Assembly: GCA_964036275.1 (NCBI GenBank)
Contig: OZ038438.1
Location: forward strand, 16,723,720 to 16,787,719
Direction: 5' to 3'
DNA from: Litoditis marina
Taxonomy: Eukaryota > Nematoda > Chromadorea > Rhabditida > Rhabditidae
Length of the DNA stretch: 64,000 nt
How positions within the stretch are numbered: the stretch's first letter is position 1; each line of letters opens with the position of its first letter. The translations under genes were made by a program, and so were the position numbers. Under the pieces are notes generated by a model. That model was not told where the DNA came from, did not search any database, and worked only from the letters and a program-made list of their open reading frames with translations. Of this stretch, positions 49,856 through 63,258 are shown piece by piece.

Positions 49856-51682
49856 TTACTGCTGGATGAGTTGCACAAGGCCTTCGTAGTAATCGGTCAT
49901 GTTAGGAACTTGGTAGGTCAGAAGCAGCTTAGAGAACTTTTCTTTTGGTGGAGGCTCGGATTTTTCAACTTCTGCCAGAATTTGGCGCTGCGACTTCTTA
50001 GAGCCCTGTCGGTTCTTATATTTCGGTTTCTCACAGGATGATCCCTCCGTTTGCGTAATCTGGAATACTTTCATTGAACAAGAATATAATAATTTCTGCT
50101 ACATTGCTAACCAATTTCATTTTCTGCCTAATATATCTCGATGCTTACATTTCAGCAAACGTATGCACCTTTACTTGTTGATCACGTTATATGTGAGTTA
50201 TTTCCGTAAAAACTCTATCTCTACAAATCTCTTTCATTCGAGAAGATATATTGAGCTATAGATGAAAAAAGTATATTACAGAAACTACAGAAAATGAGTT
50301 ATTTGTCAAGTTTTATGCATTAAACATAAGCAAATGATAAGTTTATACTCATTTTATTGAATGAATAATTGTCGATAACTGAGAATGAATTATGACTGAA
50401 CTAGTATATCGCCGGATATATCAAGTTGAGTTAACAACGTTTCGGCCTCTAGACTGACTAAATTTCCGATGTGGTTTGTTCTCAATACACGCCTATATTT
50501 ACCCATTTGCACTGAAAAGCAGCGGGATCAAACTACAAACACAGCGGGGTAGAGCAACATATACCAAAGAGGCTCGCTTCAAAAAGTGCAAACCCTGTTT
50601 TGCGAGCAATTTTTGTAAATGTTGGATCATTGTTGCACGAATCTTGCTGAAATAATTTTTGTTTTCATTTTGAATACAATTCTGACTTTAGTGTCTCACC
50701 CACCTCAATTTTTTCGGCAATGTACTTAATGTACAATACGAATAGGATAATGAGTCCTGCTACCAAGAAGGGCTGTTTGACGGTGATATAGAAGAGGAAT
50801 AGTAGCCCAAGTAGGAAGGTAACTTCGCTAGGTAGCATGGGGGAAGTAAAAAGGACCGCGGGCAGATCAACCGCCGCCTGTTGATAAAAAAGATTCGCGT
50901 CGCCGAACAAGTGACGCCTGGTGTCTAGTATCACGCACTCTTCCCAACAATTTCAACTAGAAAAAAGATTCATTCGAAAATTTGCATCAATCAATATCCT
51001 GACATAGAAAAAACAACAACAAAAACAACAACATTTGATGAACGCATGCTAACCTCATAATCGAGTTCGCGTTTCATGAGAAACTGAACGTACATTCATT
51101 TTCGCCTCACACGTCTGGGTTTGATCTACTACTAATCCACAATTTCACACGAATTGTGTAGGCCAGTCATTTGAACATATTTTACCGATTATTTTGATGA
51201 CATTTGGATAACATTGATGATCATTGTAATGCACTCAGGTTGAACGCACATAGAAAAATAGAAAAAAATTCAATATCTGCTAAATAATTCAGCACAAATT
51301 CTATCGTGAATAATACCGTTCATTAACCCAAAAAAATTGAAACACACCAGTAAAATTATGATATAACGTATACAAAACACGAACATATACCTGTCTTGAG
51401 TAAGGATAGCTAAGTTTGAGACCTTATTGGCGATTAATATATTGATGCTTCACAACCGGAAAAAGTTGACTTATGTGTGTTAAAATGACACCAGTATTCT
51501 GTATTCGGCGTTATGAATGAACATTCATGAGCTCTAGGAAAGTATTTTGGTTTTTTCCACACGGCTTGACCACATTCCATTAACTGGTAATATAAATACG
51601 CTGCTTCGAACATAGGACTTGTATTGATCAGCCTATCGACCTTTATCTTTTTGGAGACCATTCGATTCCAACGACACTCCAT
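49856..51682 (-). CDS. Unrecognised small membrane protein with a hydrophobic hairpin (about 221 aa)
   Basis: Exons in transcript order: 51682-51457, 50939-50704, 50059-49856, all in phase. The last two are well supported by consensus acceptors and composition. The first has a weak GTTGTG donor and rests on phase alone. The middle exon holds two closely spaced hydrophobic segments (VTFLLGLLFLFYITV and FLVAGLIILFVLYIKYIAE), a probable helical hairpin. The third exon is a soluble tail: KPKYKNRQGSKKSQR, then SEPPPKEKFSKLLLTYQVPN and MTDYYEGLVQLIQQ. I do not recognise the family. A TATATAA sequence lies about 40 bases before the ATG. The ATG is 158 bp after the K+ channel stop on the same strand. 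GTAAGG overlaps the stop, so splicing to a further exon (for example near 49660) is possible. Confidence 0.5.
50512..50558 (+). repeat. Dispersed repeat 'CAAACTACAAACAC', copy C
   Basis: Reads ACTGAAAAGCAGCGGGATC then AAACTACAAACACAGCGGGG. It lies in the intron between exons 50939-50704 and 50059-49856. Confidence 0.6.
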
Positions 51683-51720
51683 TCATACAAAATGATGTTT
51701 GTAGTTCGATCTAGGTTGCC

Positions 51721-51727
51721 TTATATA
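51721..51727 (-). promoter_or_regulatory. TATA-like element upstream of the hairpin membrane-protein gene
   Basis: TATATAA on the minus strand, about 40 bases upstream of the ATG at 51682. Its position suits a core promoter, but AT-rich DNA makes chance occurrences common. Confidence 0.35.
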
Positions 51728-51840
51728 CAATTTCGTTTTCTCATATTAGCTAATGAATTTGCAACTCAGATTTTTTCGAGCTCAATGTGTAACTATGTCA
51801 TTCATAACGCCGGTACCCCCTCTTTTGATTACTAGTGAAA

Positions 51841-54800
51841 CTATCGCGGAGGGACTGCCAACGTTACAGCGGGAGCGGACTGCCTTCGTTTCCTCATTCG
51901 TTCGAAGGCCGTCTCCGGTGAGCTTTCCAGCAGGGGAGAATTCCGCCTCGACCAGGCACTTCTGAAACAACCCGTGTAGAAATAAAGCAGGGCCAGATTA
52001 CAAAAAAAAACTCGAAATATGACCAAAGGCCTAAATGTTTCAAAAGCTTTCTGTGACAAATATTCGTGATTTGGCATGTTTTCAAAATCTTAGATTGCTT
52101 ATAAGATTGCACCTCCAAAAAGTTTAAAAAATCCCTCTCTTCATTTTCAAAAATAATGGAGGTAGAATTCGTGAGAAAGGATAACTAGTTTTTTGAAACA
52201 TTTTCGTTAGAAAAACAGAAAGACCAGAAATGTGGGCGAACATTTTTTACACGTTCGGCATCGACTTTTTATCGATGTTCGAAATATCTTTGTTGAGCCC
52301 TTGTATCATCTGTTCTTGGTATGAAGTGATCTTCTCATTCCTACCTAGATGCATGCTGCATGATGGTGTGCGAGTACTTGCTCAGAGAAATTCGAGCCCT
52401 CCGAGATGCCTCAAACGCTTGGTTCCTTATCTCCTCTTGTAATATGAAATAGCACATCGAAAAGAGAACCACTCCTGAACGGGTGAAGTATTCAAATTTA
52501 ATTCATTTTGCTCTCGTTCTCTCTCTCTCTCTTTGACTCTTTTTCTCTCTTTTCTTTGTCCTCTTCTTTTCCCCTTGCATTATTTCGATTAAAAAACCGA
52601 AAGTAACTTTTTCTAATGTAAAGTAGTTTTCAACTCCGGCTACTTCAGAAATCAAAATTAGAAAACTCACCCAACACAATGAATACGGCATATAATATAA
52701 TTATCTTTGGATTGGTTGGGAAAATGTCTCCGAAGCCTGAATATTTATTGTAGTTTAGTATTAGTTTGGTACGGAATAAAGTATTTATCATTACGATAGA
52801 ATTACCTTATCTATACTTTGAGTATGAATGTATGCTGATGCTGAGTGATTCACAGTTCATTGTGTTCAAGTGTGCAGGTCAAGCTTTGTTAATTATACTG
52901 CTTGGATACCACCATATTAATCCTGTCAAGAATTGGTTATGAATTCCATTGGTCCATAATTCCGGATTTTCGCTCAACGTGCGTGTTTCTATTATATCTA
53001 TCTCCCGGGTGATATAAACCGAAACTATCTAACGCTAAACGTGTCTCTCGAAAACCCACCAATCAAAGCAACGCTATTGAATAGAAAATAGACAGATGTG
53101 AAGTAGTCGAACTCCGTTGTCAGTGAGAATAGTAGAGACACCAGTAGAATGTAGAGGACGAAAACAAGAACACCAGCAAAAAACACACGCCTTTGCTCGT
53201 CCACCAAACGTTTTCCCGAAGCACCTAAATAGGAGATGTGACAAGCACTGCTGTTTACACTCTGAACAAGTACACTCGCAGAAATGGGTAGTGTAAAAAC
53301 CACAACACAATCGAATGTTGGTCAGGGCGTTGGATGATCTTTGCAAGGGACTCATTTGGCGGTGGGTTGTGATGTTTCGAGATGAACACAGAAGATGAAC
53401 ACATTATGACACCTGCGACTGAGAGGTGTTATTCAAAATATTGAGACAGTTCTCACCGAAAACCGAGTTTGTGCTACATTTTCTGGCAAATTGAGCCTTT
53501 TTCGATGTGTCCGTTTCACTTATCAGAATCACCGGACGGTGCCCGGAGCCAGCCCCTGAAAAAAAAACAATCAGGGTGTTCAAAGAATTATTTGAACTCA
53601 TCTCGTCAATCGTTTTCAAGGACAAGATAGAAAACGCGTGTGATCCGAGAAGACCGGGCATGCACACGTTGACTAATTGACCCTTCCGTGTTCCAAACGT
53701 ACCAAGAGTAAATGATTACAGTACAAAGTGAACTCACAAAGGTATAAAGCCAGATGTTTAGAAAACACATTGTGATAATGTGTGTCAAAGTAAGGCATAC
53801 GTGAAATAAATATTCTAAAGTATTTGTACAAACAACAGAGCGTTCAAATGCATACCTTTTATTATAGCACAGTCTTTCGGCTCCGAGACGGAACTTTTCA
53901 GCTCTGACATCTCTCCTGCAAGTTATACTAGTAAATTAGAAATGAATTAAACTGAATGATCACGACAAAGGAGAAAAAACATCAGACGCTGTACCAAGCT
54001 GTATTAGCTGGAAAACTGTTTGTTAGAGAACACTGTCGCATATGAGAGTACGTGTAACGCGGAAGTATTGCTGGTGAGGTGCTCATAATCTAATGCAGAT
54101 TGATACCGCGCCCAGTTGTCCACTTCACTAAGTTATACATTTCTTCTGTAGAAAACACGTATCAGGTAACTATAAATTTTAATTAAAAGTGTACATTGCT
54201 CAATAAGAAAGAGTCATTTGTCATACATAATGTGATCATAAATAATAGGTTTTTGTTTGGTTGTCTCAACTCTCTTTCTCATATCAAAGGGTTGCGTTTC
54301 GTCTGAGTGATAAAATCCCACAGTAACTTACGTTTGCCCGAACAACGACAATATTTGTTTTGTAGGCGGCTCAACCGATTATAAGTGGCTATAAACATAT
54401 TCCGAAATAGGTTTCCAGCCTCCTTTACGAATGCGAAGAAAAGTGGGATACCTGAAATGGATAAATGCGAAACCGATCACTCCTGCAATGTATCTCGCAC
54501 AGTCGACCAAACTAACGATTTATGGATGCACTAGGAGGTGTCACTATAGCATTAGCTAATGCCACGAGATATCTCTAAGTTCAAGAAATGTCAGATTTCC
54601 AATGTTTACCCATGGGTAGACACTAAAATTAAGAACTATTTCACTGATACATTGTTCTCGTGAGATCATACAGGTTTTAAGGAGAAAACTACACGTAATG
54701 TATGTTTATAATAACACTAGCATATTGGAAGCATCCAGCTCAACATTTTTCTCTGTGACACTGTGTCGGGAAAATGAAAAAAAAGAGTATTCACACATTC

Positions 54801-57800
54801 GGTGAGAGAGTTCAATTATTTCTAGTTGAGATATTCGTGCATACGGCCCTAGGCAAATGCTACACGTGTGTCATGATTACCGAATGCTCCGTATGCTATT
54901 GTTGCTAGACGACATTGGATGGTATCGGCCGCCATATTTCCGTATCCAATAGTTGTGTAGACACTGTAAAACAACAAGATATAAATCAACTATAGTAGTA
55001 ATGTGACTAACACTTGTGACATAATAGAAAGAAAAACCTAGTTTCCGGAAAATTTCAAGAAGGTTCCTTTAAGTACAAAATTATTACCTGAATGCATAGA
55101 CTAAAGCGTTTGTAAAGTCGTTCATTGAATGGGTCACTGTTCGGTTTTCTGCATGCCACCTATAAATAAGTATTGTTCGTTAGAAACAATAGATAGCTTG
55201 TTTCTTGCTATTTTTCCCAATCTCGGACGGAAGAAATATGAGGATCAATTGAGGTATCGACTCGTTTTGTGAGTCTTCCAACTAGTAACACCATAACGAA
55301 TAAACTCAACAAACCATATTTTGAGATAGTTCATTTTGAAAGAAACTCATACCGTTATCAACCTGATTTCAACTGTAATTCTATCTTTTCGCATTTTCAG
55401 CTCCGATAACAAAACTAATATTTGGTAGGATTTCAGCACAGTTCCCTGTTGCAGAATCAGATAACTGCACAGCTCATCCTTACAGAGATAGAGAATAAGA
55501 AAACTGTCTGGCAAGTTAGAGAGGGGGGGGGGGGGGGCTCGAGCATAGTCGATGTGATCTCAATCTGGTAGGACCATGAAGAAATGTTTGAGCAACAGTA
55601 ACTGTTTGATGATAACATTACGGACTTCTGATGTGTGTACGAACCTCATTTGAATTGATCAAATCGCATGAATTACGCGTCCCAATCAATAATAGTTTGC
55701 ACTTTTACACTTTCGACGCACTGCCATTAATCTACCTTCGATAGCACAGTTCAATGGACTCCATATACGATTTCATTCTGGTGAAGCACTCTTCTCCATC
55801 CAACTTGCATAGCTGTTTCAAAATGGTCAGCTGCTCGATACGATTTGAGTCGCACCTTGAAAATGAAATAGCGTACATGGTACGTGAAAAAAATACAAGT
55901 TCGAGTCGTTTTCGTACGCAATGTTCATTTTGGAGAGCAAATACGAAAATTTCCAAATCAAAATCATACACTCAATATCCCTCAGCTGTTGTAATCAAGC
56001 ACAAATTATTTGTAAACCAACCTTTTCTCATATTGACTGAGTAGCGTATCATCGTGCTCTCCATCCAGCCACTGAAAAAAAGAGTACTTCCCTCCACGAA
56101 CTTTCTCTTGAGCAAGACGTGAACTAGTTTAGACATAAAGTGCATTATAACGATCCATATGTATTGAGGTCGGATTATGATTATTTTTATCTGTTTCTCG
56201 TCGTTGTTTTCTGCTTAAACTCTTTAGACTGAAACTCAGTGGAATCAATTAAATCTACACGGTCCTTCTTGCCTGACTTAGCTTCATCCTGTCATTGAAA
56301 CCCGATTTGAACGAAGAAAAAAACACGAATAAATTGGTTACAATCAGTTGAAATTTGAGAAAGACTCACTTGAAATAGAAAGGCACCCAATATCGTGTAG
56401 ATAGGAACAACCAAAACGTAGAATATGTGATACAACCTCGTCTTTCGTAGCTGCGAGCCTGTATTCACATCCATCTCTGTTTAAGAATGCCCAATAATGT
56501 GCTCTAATCCCACTCAGTCGGAATTTCGTTATACGGTGAACCGGCTGCCGCGCACAACGTGGTGTGACCAGACCTGGCTATTTAATAAAAACTAAAACTG
56601 TAAATGAAGAATGTTTTCTGTTCTAGAACATATTCTATATCTCAGAACTTGAAGCGTTATACTTTTCGTATAGAAAATCGCACTTGTTCTAGAAGAGAGA
56701 AAGAAGGCCGCTACAGTTGGTCAAATGGCCACGTTTTATATCATTATACGCGGTAGACAAGATTGAGTCAATTTCTTGCAGAGGATTTGATCATGGTCTG
56801 CACACATCATGTTGCAGAATGCAAAATAAACATCACACCACCCGTCCTTAGTTAGAAATGAGAGCGTACGATTCAATTTTACTTGTATTGACACCAAAAT
56901 TGACCGTATTGACACCAAAATTAAGAGTAGATCAAACACGGGGTAATGCTTCCTTATGACGCATGTTTTTGAATGAAACTGTACCTGTACGTTGTATACT
57001 TCTGCCAACACTCAATAAACCTTTCGGTTTTTCTGTAGCGGCCTCCATTTCACTACGATGTGCAAGGAACCAGGCGGCTTTCTGCAGTACCGATGGGTTT
57101 TCGGCGGTCTGGAAATTATTCTATTTTTTCTTTGTCAGAAAAGTTTTGTATTATTCGGTTCAAAGGGATACAATGACATGATATACATTTCCTGTCACAA
57201 ACAGAAACATTTACGCAAAGGGTAAAATTATTCCATAGAAATATTTTTGATAATATGAATCTGATATGGGATCGGAAGGATAGAATATGTTAGAGGAAAA
57301 TGACTCATATGTGACAAATAAGAATATAAGCAGGTTGTTTCTCGAGATGTCATTTCAATCCCAATTTCAATGAAGCAGATGGTGTTTTAAACCGATCGAT
57401 CAAGCCCCTAACAAAGAGAAGCACATGTCGGTGGCTGAAAAACCATTTTTCTCTTTTTCGAGTCTTTTTATTAGATGTAACTAATATTATTTTGGTATCG
57501 GTTTACGTTCTTCTGCAAAGCTACACAAATGAAACGACAGAATCCTGCTCTTTCCTAGATATATAATCACTTACTTCAACAAAATATATAATTATTCACA
57601 AGCATCGAGTATATGAGAATGTTGAGTAATTGAAAATACTTCATCACTCACTTCAACAAAATCTCCGACGGGAGAACTATTAGCAGTGCTGGCATGACTC
57701 AGATCCGGTATACTTTGTGCACTACTACCAGCGGGAGAAGCGAACAACTGGAAACAGTTTCGTTTCAGTTCTAGTTTAGAATAAGTAAATACGTCATAAC

Positions 57801-58080
57801 GTGAACTTGTGTAACTAAACATAATGGGAACGTGAAACGTGCACATTTACTGATAGATGTTTCTAGTCGGAAAACAATAACTGCAAACTGAGAATGCATA
57901 TTAACGTATGAGTTTACGTAATCGAAATGAGAAGTATAGAACCACACCCACATGGCTCTCTTTGAAATTCAACTCTTCCAGAGATCGCAGTCGTTTTTGT
58001 CTGGACAAGGATCGTATGGAGCCGAGACGAGATCTTCTTACTCTTCCTTCGGAGAACCGATGATTTTCCGCGGATGACAT
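51841..58080 (-). CDS. Two-pore-domain potassium channel, TWK/K2P family (523 aa, 16 exons)
   Basis: Exons in transcript order: 58080-57952, 57747-57652, 57108-56985, 56476-56370, 56288-56259, 56071-56022, 55855-55736, 55159-55088, 54963-54881, 54451-54332, 53915-53856, 53555-53457, 53224-53060, 52736-52671, 52474-52345, 51961-51841. All phases agree. A basic Ser/Arg-rich cytosolic head (1-133) precedes M1 (134-151). Then come an extracellular cap segment, P1 with TTIGYGN (filter 247-251), M2 (IPLFFAF), a cytosolic loop, M3 (VFFAGVLVFVLYILL), P2 with ALIGFGD (filter 417-421), and M4 with VVLFSMCYFILQEEI. The tail ends in SAPAVTLAVPPR. K2P dimers carry background K+ current at the plasma membrane; nematodes have many, each in few neurons or muscles. 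A TTCAAACTCAG acceptor lies 4 bases before the ATG, a likely trans-splice site. The 10-residue exon 56288-56259 uses a GTAGAT donor and is the least certain. Confidence 0.95.
55523..55537 (+). repeat. Homopolymer of 15 G
   Basis: Run of 15 guanines in the K+ channel intron between exons 55855-55736 and 55159-55088. Confidence 0.85.
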
Positions 58081-60898
58081 CACTCTGAGTTTGAAAAATT
58101 GATCTCCATACTTTAATGAAAAGGCATGAATAACCACGAAGCAAAGTACGAAGAATAATACTCGTGTTCCTTATAGATTGCACTATATTTTCAACAGATG
58201 CATAAACGGGAGAATTCGGAGAAGATTTTTGATAGTTGACGTAGAAGGTTTTATGTTAATTTTTTTTTAAAATGTAAGAATATTTTGCGTTCTACCCATA
58301 TGCATTGGGAGCAAACCATTGTTATTGGCTCGTGTAGTTTTGCTGAAACTATTTTGTGATTCAGTCATAGGAACTTCTAGCCACTTCTGGTATCGTTGAA
58401 TCACGATTACCACCAGTAAATCGGTGATGTATCTCAAGTAACCTCAGATTTGAACTATATATATAATACCACACGAGATACCTATACTAGATAGGGATGT
58501 CTGCAAGACTGCTCTGCAGGCTTCTGGCTGTTTTCCGTTTAATTACCCAAGTTTGAGGTACTTTTCACCTCTAATGCGAGCTCAGTATTTAGTACGTGGG
58601 GACTACGTACTAGAAGAGCCATGAAGAGATAATTAAATTTTAGTGTTTTATTTTCGATAATTCGAAACTATTTTTACTGCAGTTAAACTACAGCTTTACT
58701 GGCGGTTTACTGCAGTAGCGACACCGTACTACTACCGTTTTACTGCTAGCGATACTGCGGTAACACTACCAGTGAAACGGTGGTAGAACGGTAGAACGTA
58801 GAACGTAGAACGTAAGAACGGCGGTTTTATCTTTACAGTGGTTCGAGAAAACTTTTTTCTGGAAAATGGCGGTCAAAACTTGTTGAGATCAGGATAATTT
58901 TGCCGAGTTGAGTGAAAGTAATGAGTTGACGTAGCTTTGTTATTTCTAAACGAGGTGAACGTCGTAGCTGAGAGCTAATGAGTCTACTGAAGCAGAATAT
59001 CTAATGAAGAGGGACTGCTATTGAATATTATGACAGCTTAAACTCGTCCGACCATTCTAAAATTAGCATAGTACATTGCAAAGGGGAAAATACTAAAATC
59101 TAATCTAAGAGTTCATTTCACCAGCTTTGATACACACTTATATGAAAGGTTGATTCTTATTCTAATCCTTCGCTTGATGGCTGTCCAAATGGGAAAATAC
59201 CGAAACAACTGCTCAAGAGTCACAGTTCCATTTGATGAAGAATTGTGAAACCTATATGTGGCTATTCCACAATTATCTGTGAGTCATACTCGTCAGTGTG
59301 GCAGGGACAGTATTGGTAATTGGTGGAATAAAATCGCAGAAGTTTGTGGTTATAAAAATGAAATAGAAAAGAAGCGGGGAGGGCGCAACTTCGGATGTCA
59401 TTTCGAAGCGGACATCTGTTTCAATGTTGAGCGCGACGATTGTTCAGCTGTCCGTGGTACGTCATCAGCGATGAAAGAGTGTAAAAACAGATTGGTACAA
59501 ACGACTATGTATCTACATAGTAGACATTAAAATGAAAAAAAGTGTCGAAGTGGCCTTCATCCTCTGTCCTGAAACAGAAAATAAACGCTACATTTACATT
59601 TATAAATGGCCAGGTCTTACTGAGAGTTGATTTCAGGAGAAGCATTTAAAAGAATCGCATATTTTTTGGATTACCGATAAGTTGTATTCAACGTTCAAAA
59701 TTGTACATGAGAAACGGGACTGGTAGAGTGTTAGGTAAGTGCATAGTTTGGTTCCCAGACATCGGAACACAACACACCCTCAGGCGGTTCTCGCGCGTTT
59801 CGTATTTCGAAAAGCGGGAAATTCGTTTCTACGTGTGTGTGTAGTAAATGTAGGATAAAACGTGAAGGAAACTATTGCAGCAGGTTCTAAGCTTTCAATG
59901 AACGTGTTGGAAGATCAGGTTGTTATTCCAAGTTGCTAAGGGGTCTCCAACGTGTTTCTGGCCAATTACAAACTGGGTTCCGACAATTCTCCATTACTCT
60001 TCAACACAAAGTAGGAGAATAATTTGGGAGTTAGCTGGTTTCGAGAAAACAAGTAACGAAGAGATATTCCTGAAGGCGAGAAAATTTCCACCTTCAAGGA
60101 TTTCTGTGTGGAATGCTGAGAGAACATGGAGAGAGAGATAATCAGATCAACTCTCTGCACTTGAGCTTCTAGTGCAAGTAAAATAACAACATCTGCAATG
60201 AAAATAACAATGTCTACATCTAGAACGTTGTGTAGGATACTCAACAAGAGTATTATGACTAGTTGAACGTTTCTACTTTGAAGATAATGTTTTGTTCCGT
60301 GCGCGAATGAGTATGATAATATCTGAAGTATTCCCTTATACAACCAAGAATTTAGTGTCGCTTACGTGACATGTTTTCAAAAAATAAACAATATCATCTA
60401 TGTTCAAGAAAACTTTTAAAAAAAATGGGTGAAAATGCCGGATAGCATTTCAAACTACATCCCTGAACGTCGAGACTGTTCAGCAATATCTGAACGCAGG
60501 AATAACAAAGTCAACCAAATCATTGTTGAAGAAATTTTTGTCCAAAATGAAGATTGCGAATGAGTTCTCATGGATGCATTATAGAAATATCATGTTTCAC
60601 ATATGTGTACCGCCTTGCAATTCATATATGAAGAATCTCTCAGAAGCAGAAATAATTTGTTGGTTCCACATAATATAAGTTAGATTAAGCAGTTTTGTCG
60701 AAGAATTCTCGAGTCTAGAGCAAGATTTTACTTAAAAGTAGCGGAAACTGTTAACAACAGTTACATGATGTCCTTAGTTTGATGTTGAGAACCTATCTGA
60801 GAATATACTAACAGATGTCTTTATTCAAATGAAGCCGGACATGTTCGCATAGAGCAAAACTGATCTAATTTTCTCATCACGACAACTTACTCTCAAAG
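58081..60898. other. Upstream region of the K+ channel; no secure gene
   Basis: Holds the presumed 5' region of the K+ channel gene and the 3' flank of the transporter-like gene. A run of GTAGAACG repeats occurs near 58780-58815. One candidate coding remnant is listed separately at 59163-59530. The other frames (59920-60141 plus, 59966-60343 minus) have no support. Confidence 0.4.
59163..59530 (+). pseudogene. Cysteine-rich coding remnant with one in-frame TGA
   Basis: A plus-strand frame that is open before and after a single TGA at about 59247. The part before contains MAVQMGKYRNNCSRVTVPFD and EEL. The part after contains CGRDSIGNWWNKIAEVCGYK, FGCHFEADICFNVERDDC and SAVRG. Cysteine spacing and composition look like a secreted domain, but I do not recognise it. 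The apparent intron GTGAGT...CAG across this region would be only 18-20 bases, too short. Pseudogene, readthrough or chance are all possible. Confidence 0.3.
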
Positions 60899-62006
60899 TC
60901 AACAATTGGACGCGAGGGAAAGATGGCTCGATGGGTTTGAATGAGAAATGTTGGGGCAGTAGACACTCAAAAATGGCACCACAAACTATATTCATGTTAG
61001 ATTAGGTAGACAACAATGTTAGGTTAAATAGAACGACAAACGCGTACCATTCTGAGTTTTGGGTGATTTTCGTAAATGTTGCTAATAGTATTCAAGATAT
61101 TCAGGCAAACGAGTGTGAGGATGGTACAGCCTTTGGTAATTTCGAAAATGAGAGCAGTGAACCTGAGAAGCTGGTGTATATTGTTTACACTGGTTCACAT
61201 TATACAGAGTGAAGAACCCTTTGACAGCACTCAACCCTCTTTCTCGATTTGAGAAGAGAACCGCAAATCGAGAATTAAAATATAATAAAATTGAAAATCA
61301 AATGAACTCATGAATTAAATTATGAGTGCCATGCGCATATAACAAACTGGTGAGTTTCTACATCCATAATGTTTAAATCAGAACAGACCATGGTTCATGG
61401 AACTGTGCGACCAATAACTGCACACTTATATTGGCTCCTAATGTTTTTAAAACTATTTCAAATGTGGTTTGAACATAATGTATTCATAAGATAATTGCAA
61501 TTTCGACGTTAAAGGTTATTATTATGGAAGCCTATGCACGGTCTTTATTGAATCACACGTGAGTTCGAAAATTACGAAAATAAAGCAAAGCGACATTCGA
61601 TCTGGAGAAACTATTCGCATATCTCGACCAATTGCATTCTTGGTGACAGTAAAAAGTAGTAGGCGGGTACATTTGAATAGTACATAGAATGTGATGTTGA
61701 GTGGCGAATGGCGTGTCTCGGAGGGTGGTCAATGTGGTTAGAAAAGGGGGGATAACGAACACAAAAAGAATGCCGGACACACAGCCAGTCGAGTCAAGTA
61801 TCGAAAACACAAACCGTGCTTTTCAAACCATGGCCTTTTTTTATAGTCTGAAGGTGCAAAGTTTCGATTTACTTGCTTTCATATATAATTAAGACGAACA
61901 CCGAACGAAAAACACATGGTATATAAATAGTCGTAAGACTGTTACTGCTTCTTTACGTCTCAGAAAGAATCGATAGAAAAGATACAATTGAGTATCACGA
62001 GCAACC
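60899..62006 (-). CDS. SLC38-like (AAAP) amino-acid transporter, 3' exons
   Basis: Exons in transcript order: about 62006-61920 (end uncertain), 61818-61629, 61162-61048, 60985-60899; the last three join in phase to TGA. The first has VARDTQLYLFYRFFLRRKEA, matching the 'ARVQLL...' segment of SLC38A9-type transporters. The second has FSILDSTGCVSGILFVFVIP, a late membrane helix resembling the 'RYSGAACGLAFVFIYP' type. The third has WFTALIFEITKGCTILTLVC, like the final helix. A 40-residue tail ends SLASNC. AAAP proteins move amino acids across plasma or lysosomal membranes; SLC38A9 is the lysosomal arginine sensor of mTORC1. The first-to-second junction is unresolved and about 20 residues seem missing. 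No N-terminal exons are visible before the LMO gene, so the gene is truncated, decayed, or has another gene nested in an intron. Confidence 0.45.
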
Positions 62007-62009
62007 CTA

Positions 62010-63258
62010 GCAGGTAGAACGTTTAAATAAAAATGAACAACATACAACGTAGAAGTGCATGAAAGAAAGGAAATGGTTGTTATTGAATTCAAACCAGTGG
62101 GATACCGCACCTTTTGTTGTTGATGAAACGAGTGATGGTCTATATTACGTACAGCTGGATTGCATTTCATTCATCCTTTCTTTTCATGGCCAATCCCTCT
62201 TTTATATGATCAGCAGTGGGCTGAGCTTGGAAAATAGGGCTCGCAACATGGTTAACGACTCTCATTTCAAGCCTTTATGAAAAAGAAGAGTCTTATCTCA
62301 TTTCCAGATTACCATTTTGATAGTTTTTCCGAAAACACATTTGATGTTTCAAAAATATCGATTGACAACTAGGCAGTCTTCGGCAAAGTAGATAATAGGG
62401 GAGGAGTATCCAAATGATTTGCCTTGTCTGTTGCATTGTTCTCGGATGAAATAGCATTAGATGAATATTAATATCATGTCTCTCTAGTTATACGCCTTTT
62501 GACTAGTATAACTCATCGTATGTATTGTACACCAACACAGATACTGAAAAACTTTATTTTAGTAAAATTTCTCAAAAGAACTGCTTCAAACTGCAGAGAA
62601 AGGTATAGATTTACTATAATACACCAATTCGCGCACTTTCAAGAATATGGTAACACCGTATGTTATTGACAACCGTAAATTTTCTTCAGACATGTACGCT
62701 AAATAACAATTGTTAACGTGTATACTAGGTGCTCTAATGACATAAATAATTCATTGGAAGTATGTCAAAATTTCATGCAAACAATAGTGTTTGAAGATGA
62801 AATTCCCTGAAAATGGTTACACATCTTTTAGGGAAGTATCAATTGGAATGCGTTTTTGTGACAAGCTCTACAGGCCTACGGAATCTATCATCTGTTTTGT
62901 GCTGAACATGTAGCTCGATGAGGGAGATCATAGAATAAGTGCTACAGAAGTGAAGACGACTTGTCATGTGACCGGCTTGGAGATACCATCCTCCATCTAA
63001 ACTGGTAAACATCAACTGTTGTACTTCGATGAACTACCCAATTTTGTTCAGTTAACAATGATCTTGAACAGGATCAGTTGTATTTTCTCCTGGGAACGTG
63101 TGTTCTTTGAACTGGAACTTGTTAACTAATGTAGGATACAAAAAAGGACATCTGCTAAGTTGGGTCTATCCTAACATAAAAACTGAACCGAAATTTCAGG
63201 AAAAAATTTGGCGTGTGTATGGCAGGTGTATATTGGGTGTATTGGGATCTAATCACAC
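62010..63258. other. Stretch without a supported gene
   Basis: About 1.25 kb between the first visible transporter exon and the LMO stop codon. I looked here for N-terminal transporter exons on the minus strand and found none. The plus frame 62059-62280 has no support. Confidence 0.4.

Noticed and set aside
59966..60343. 125-codon minus-strand frame
   Set aside because: Hydrophobic, but with no family resemblance, start context or linked exon.
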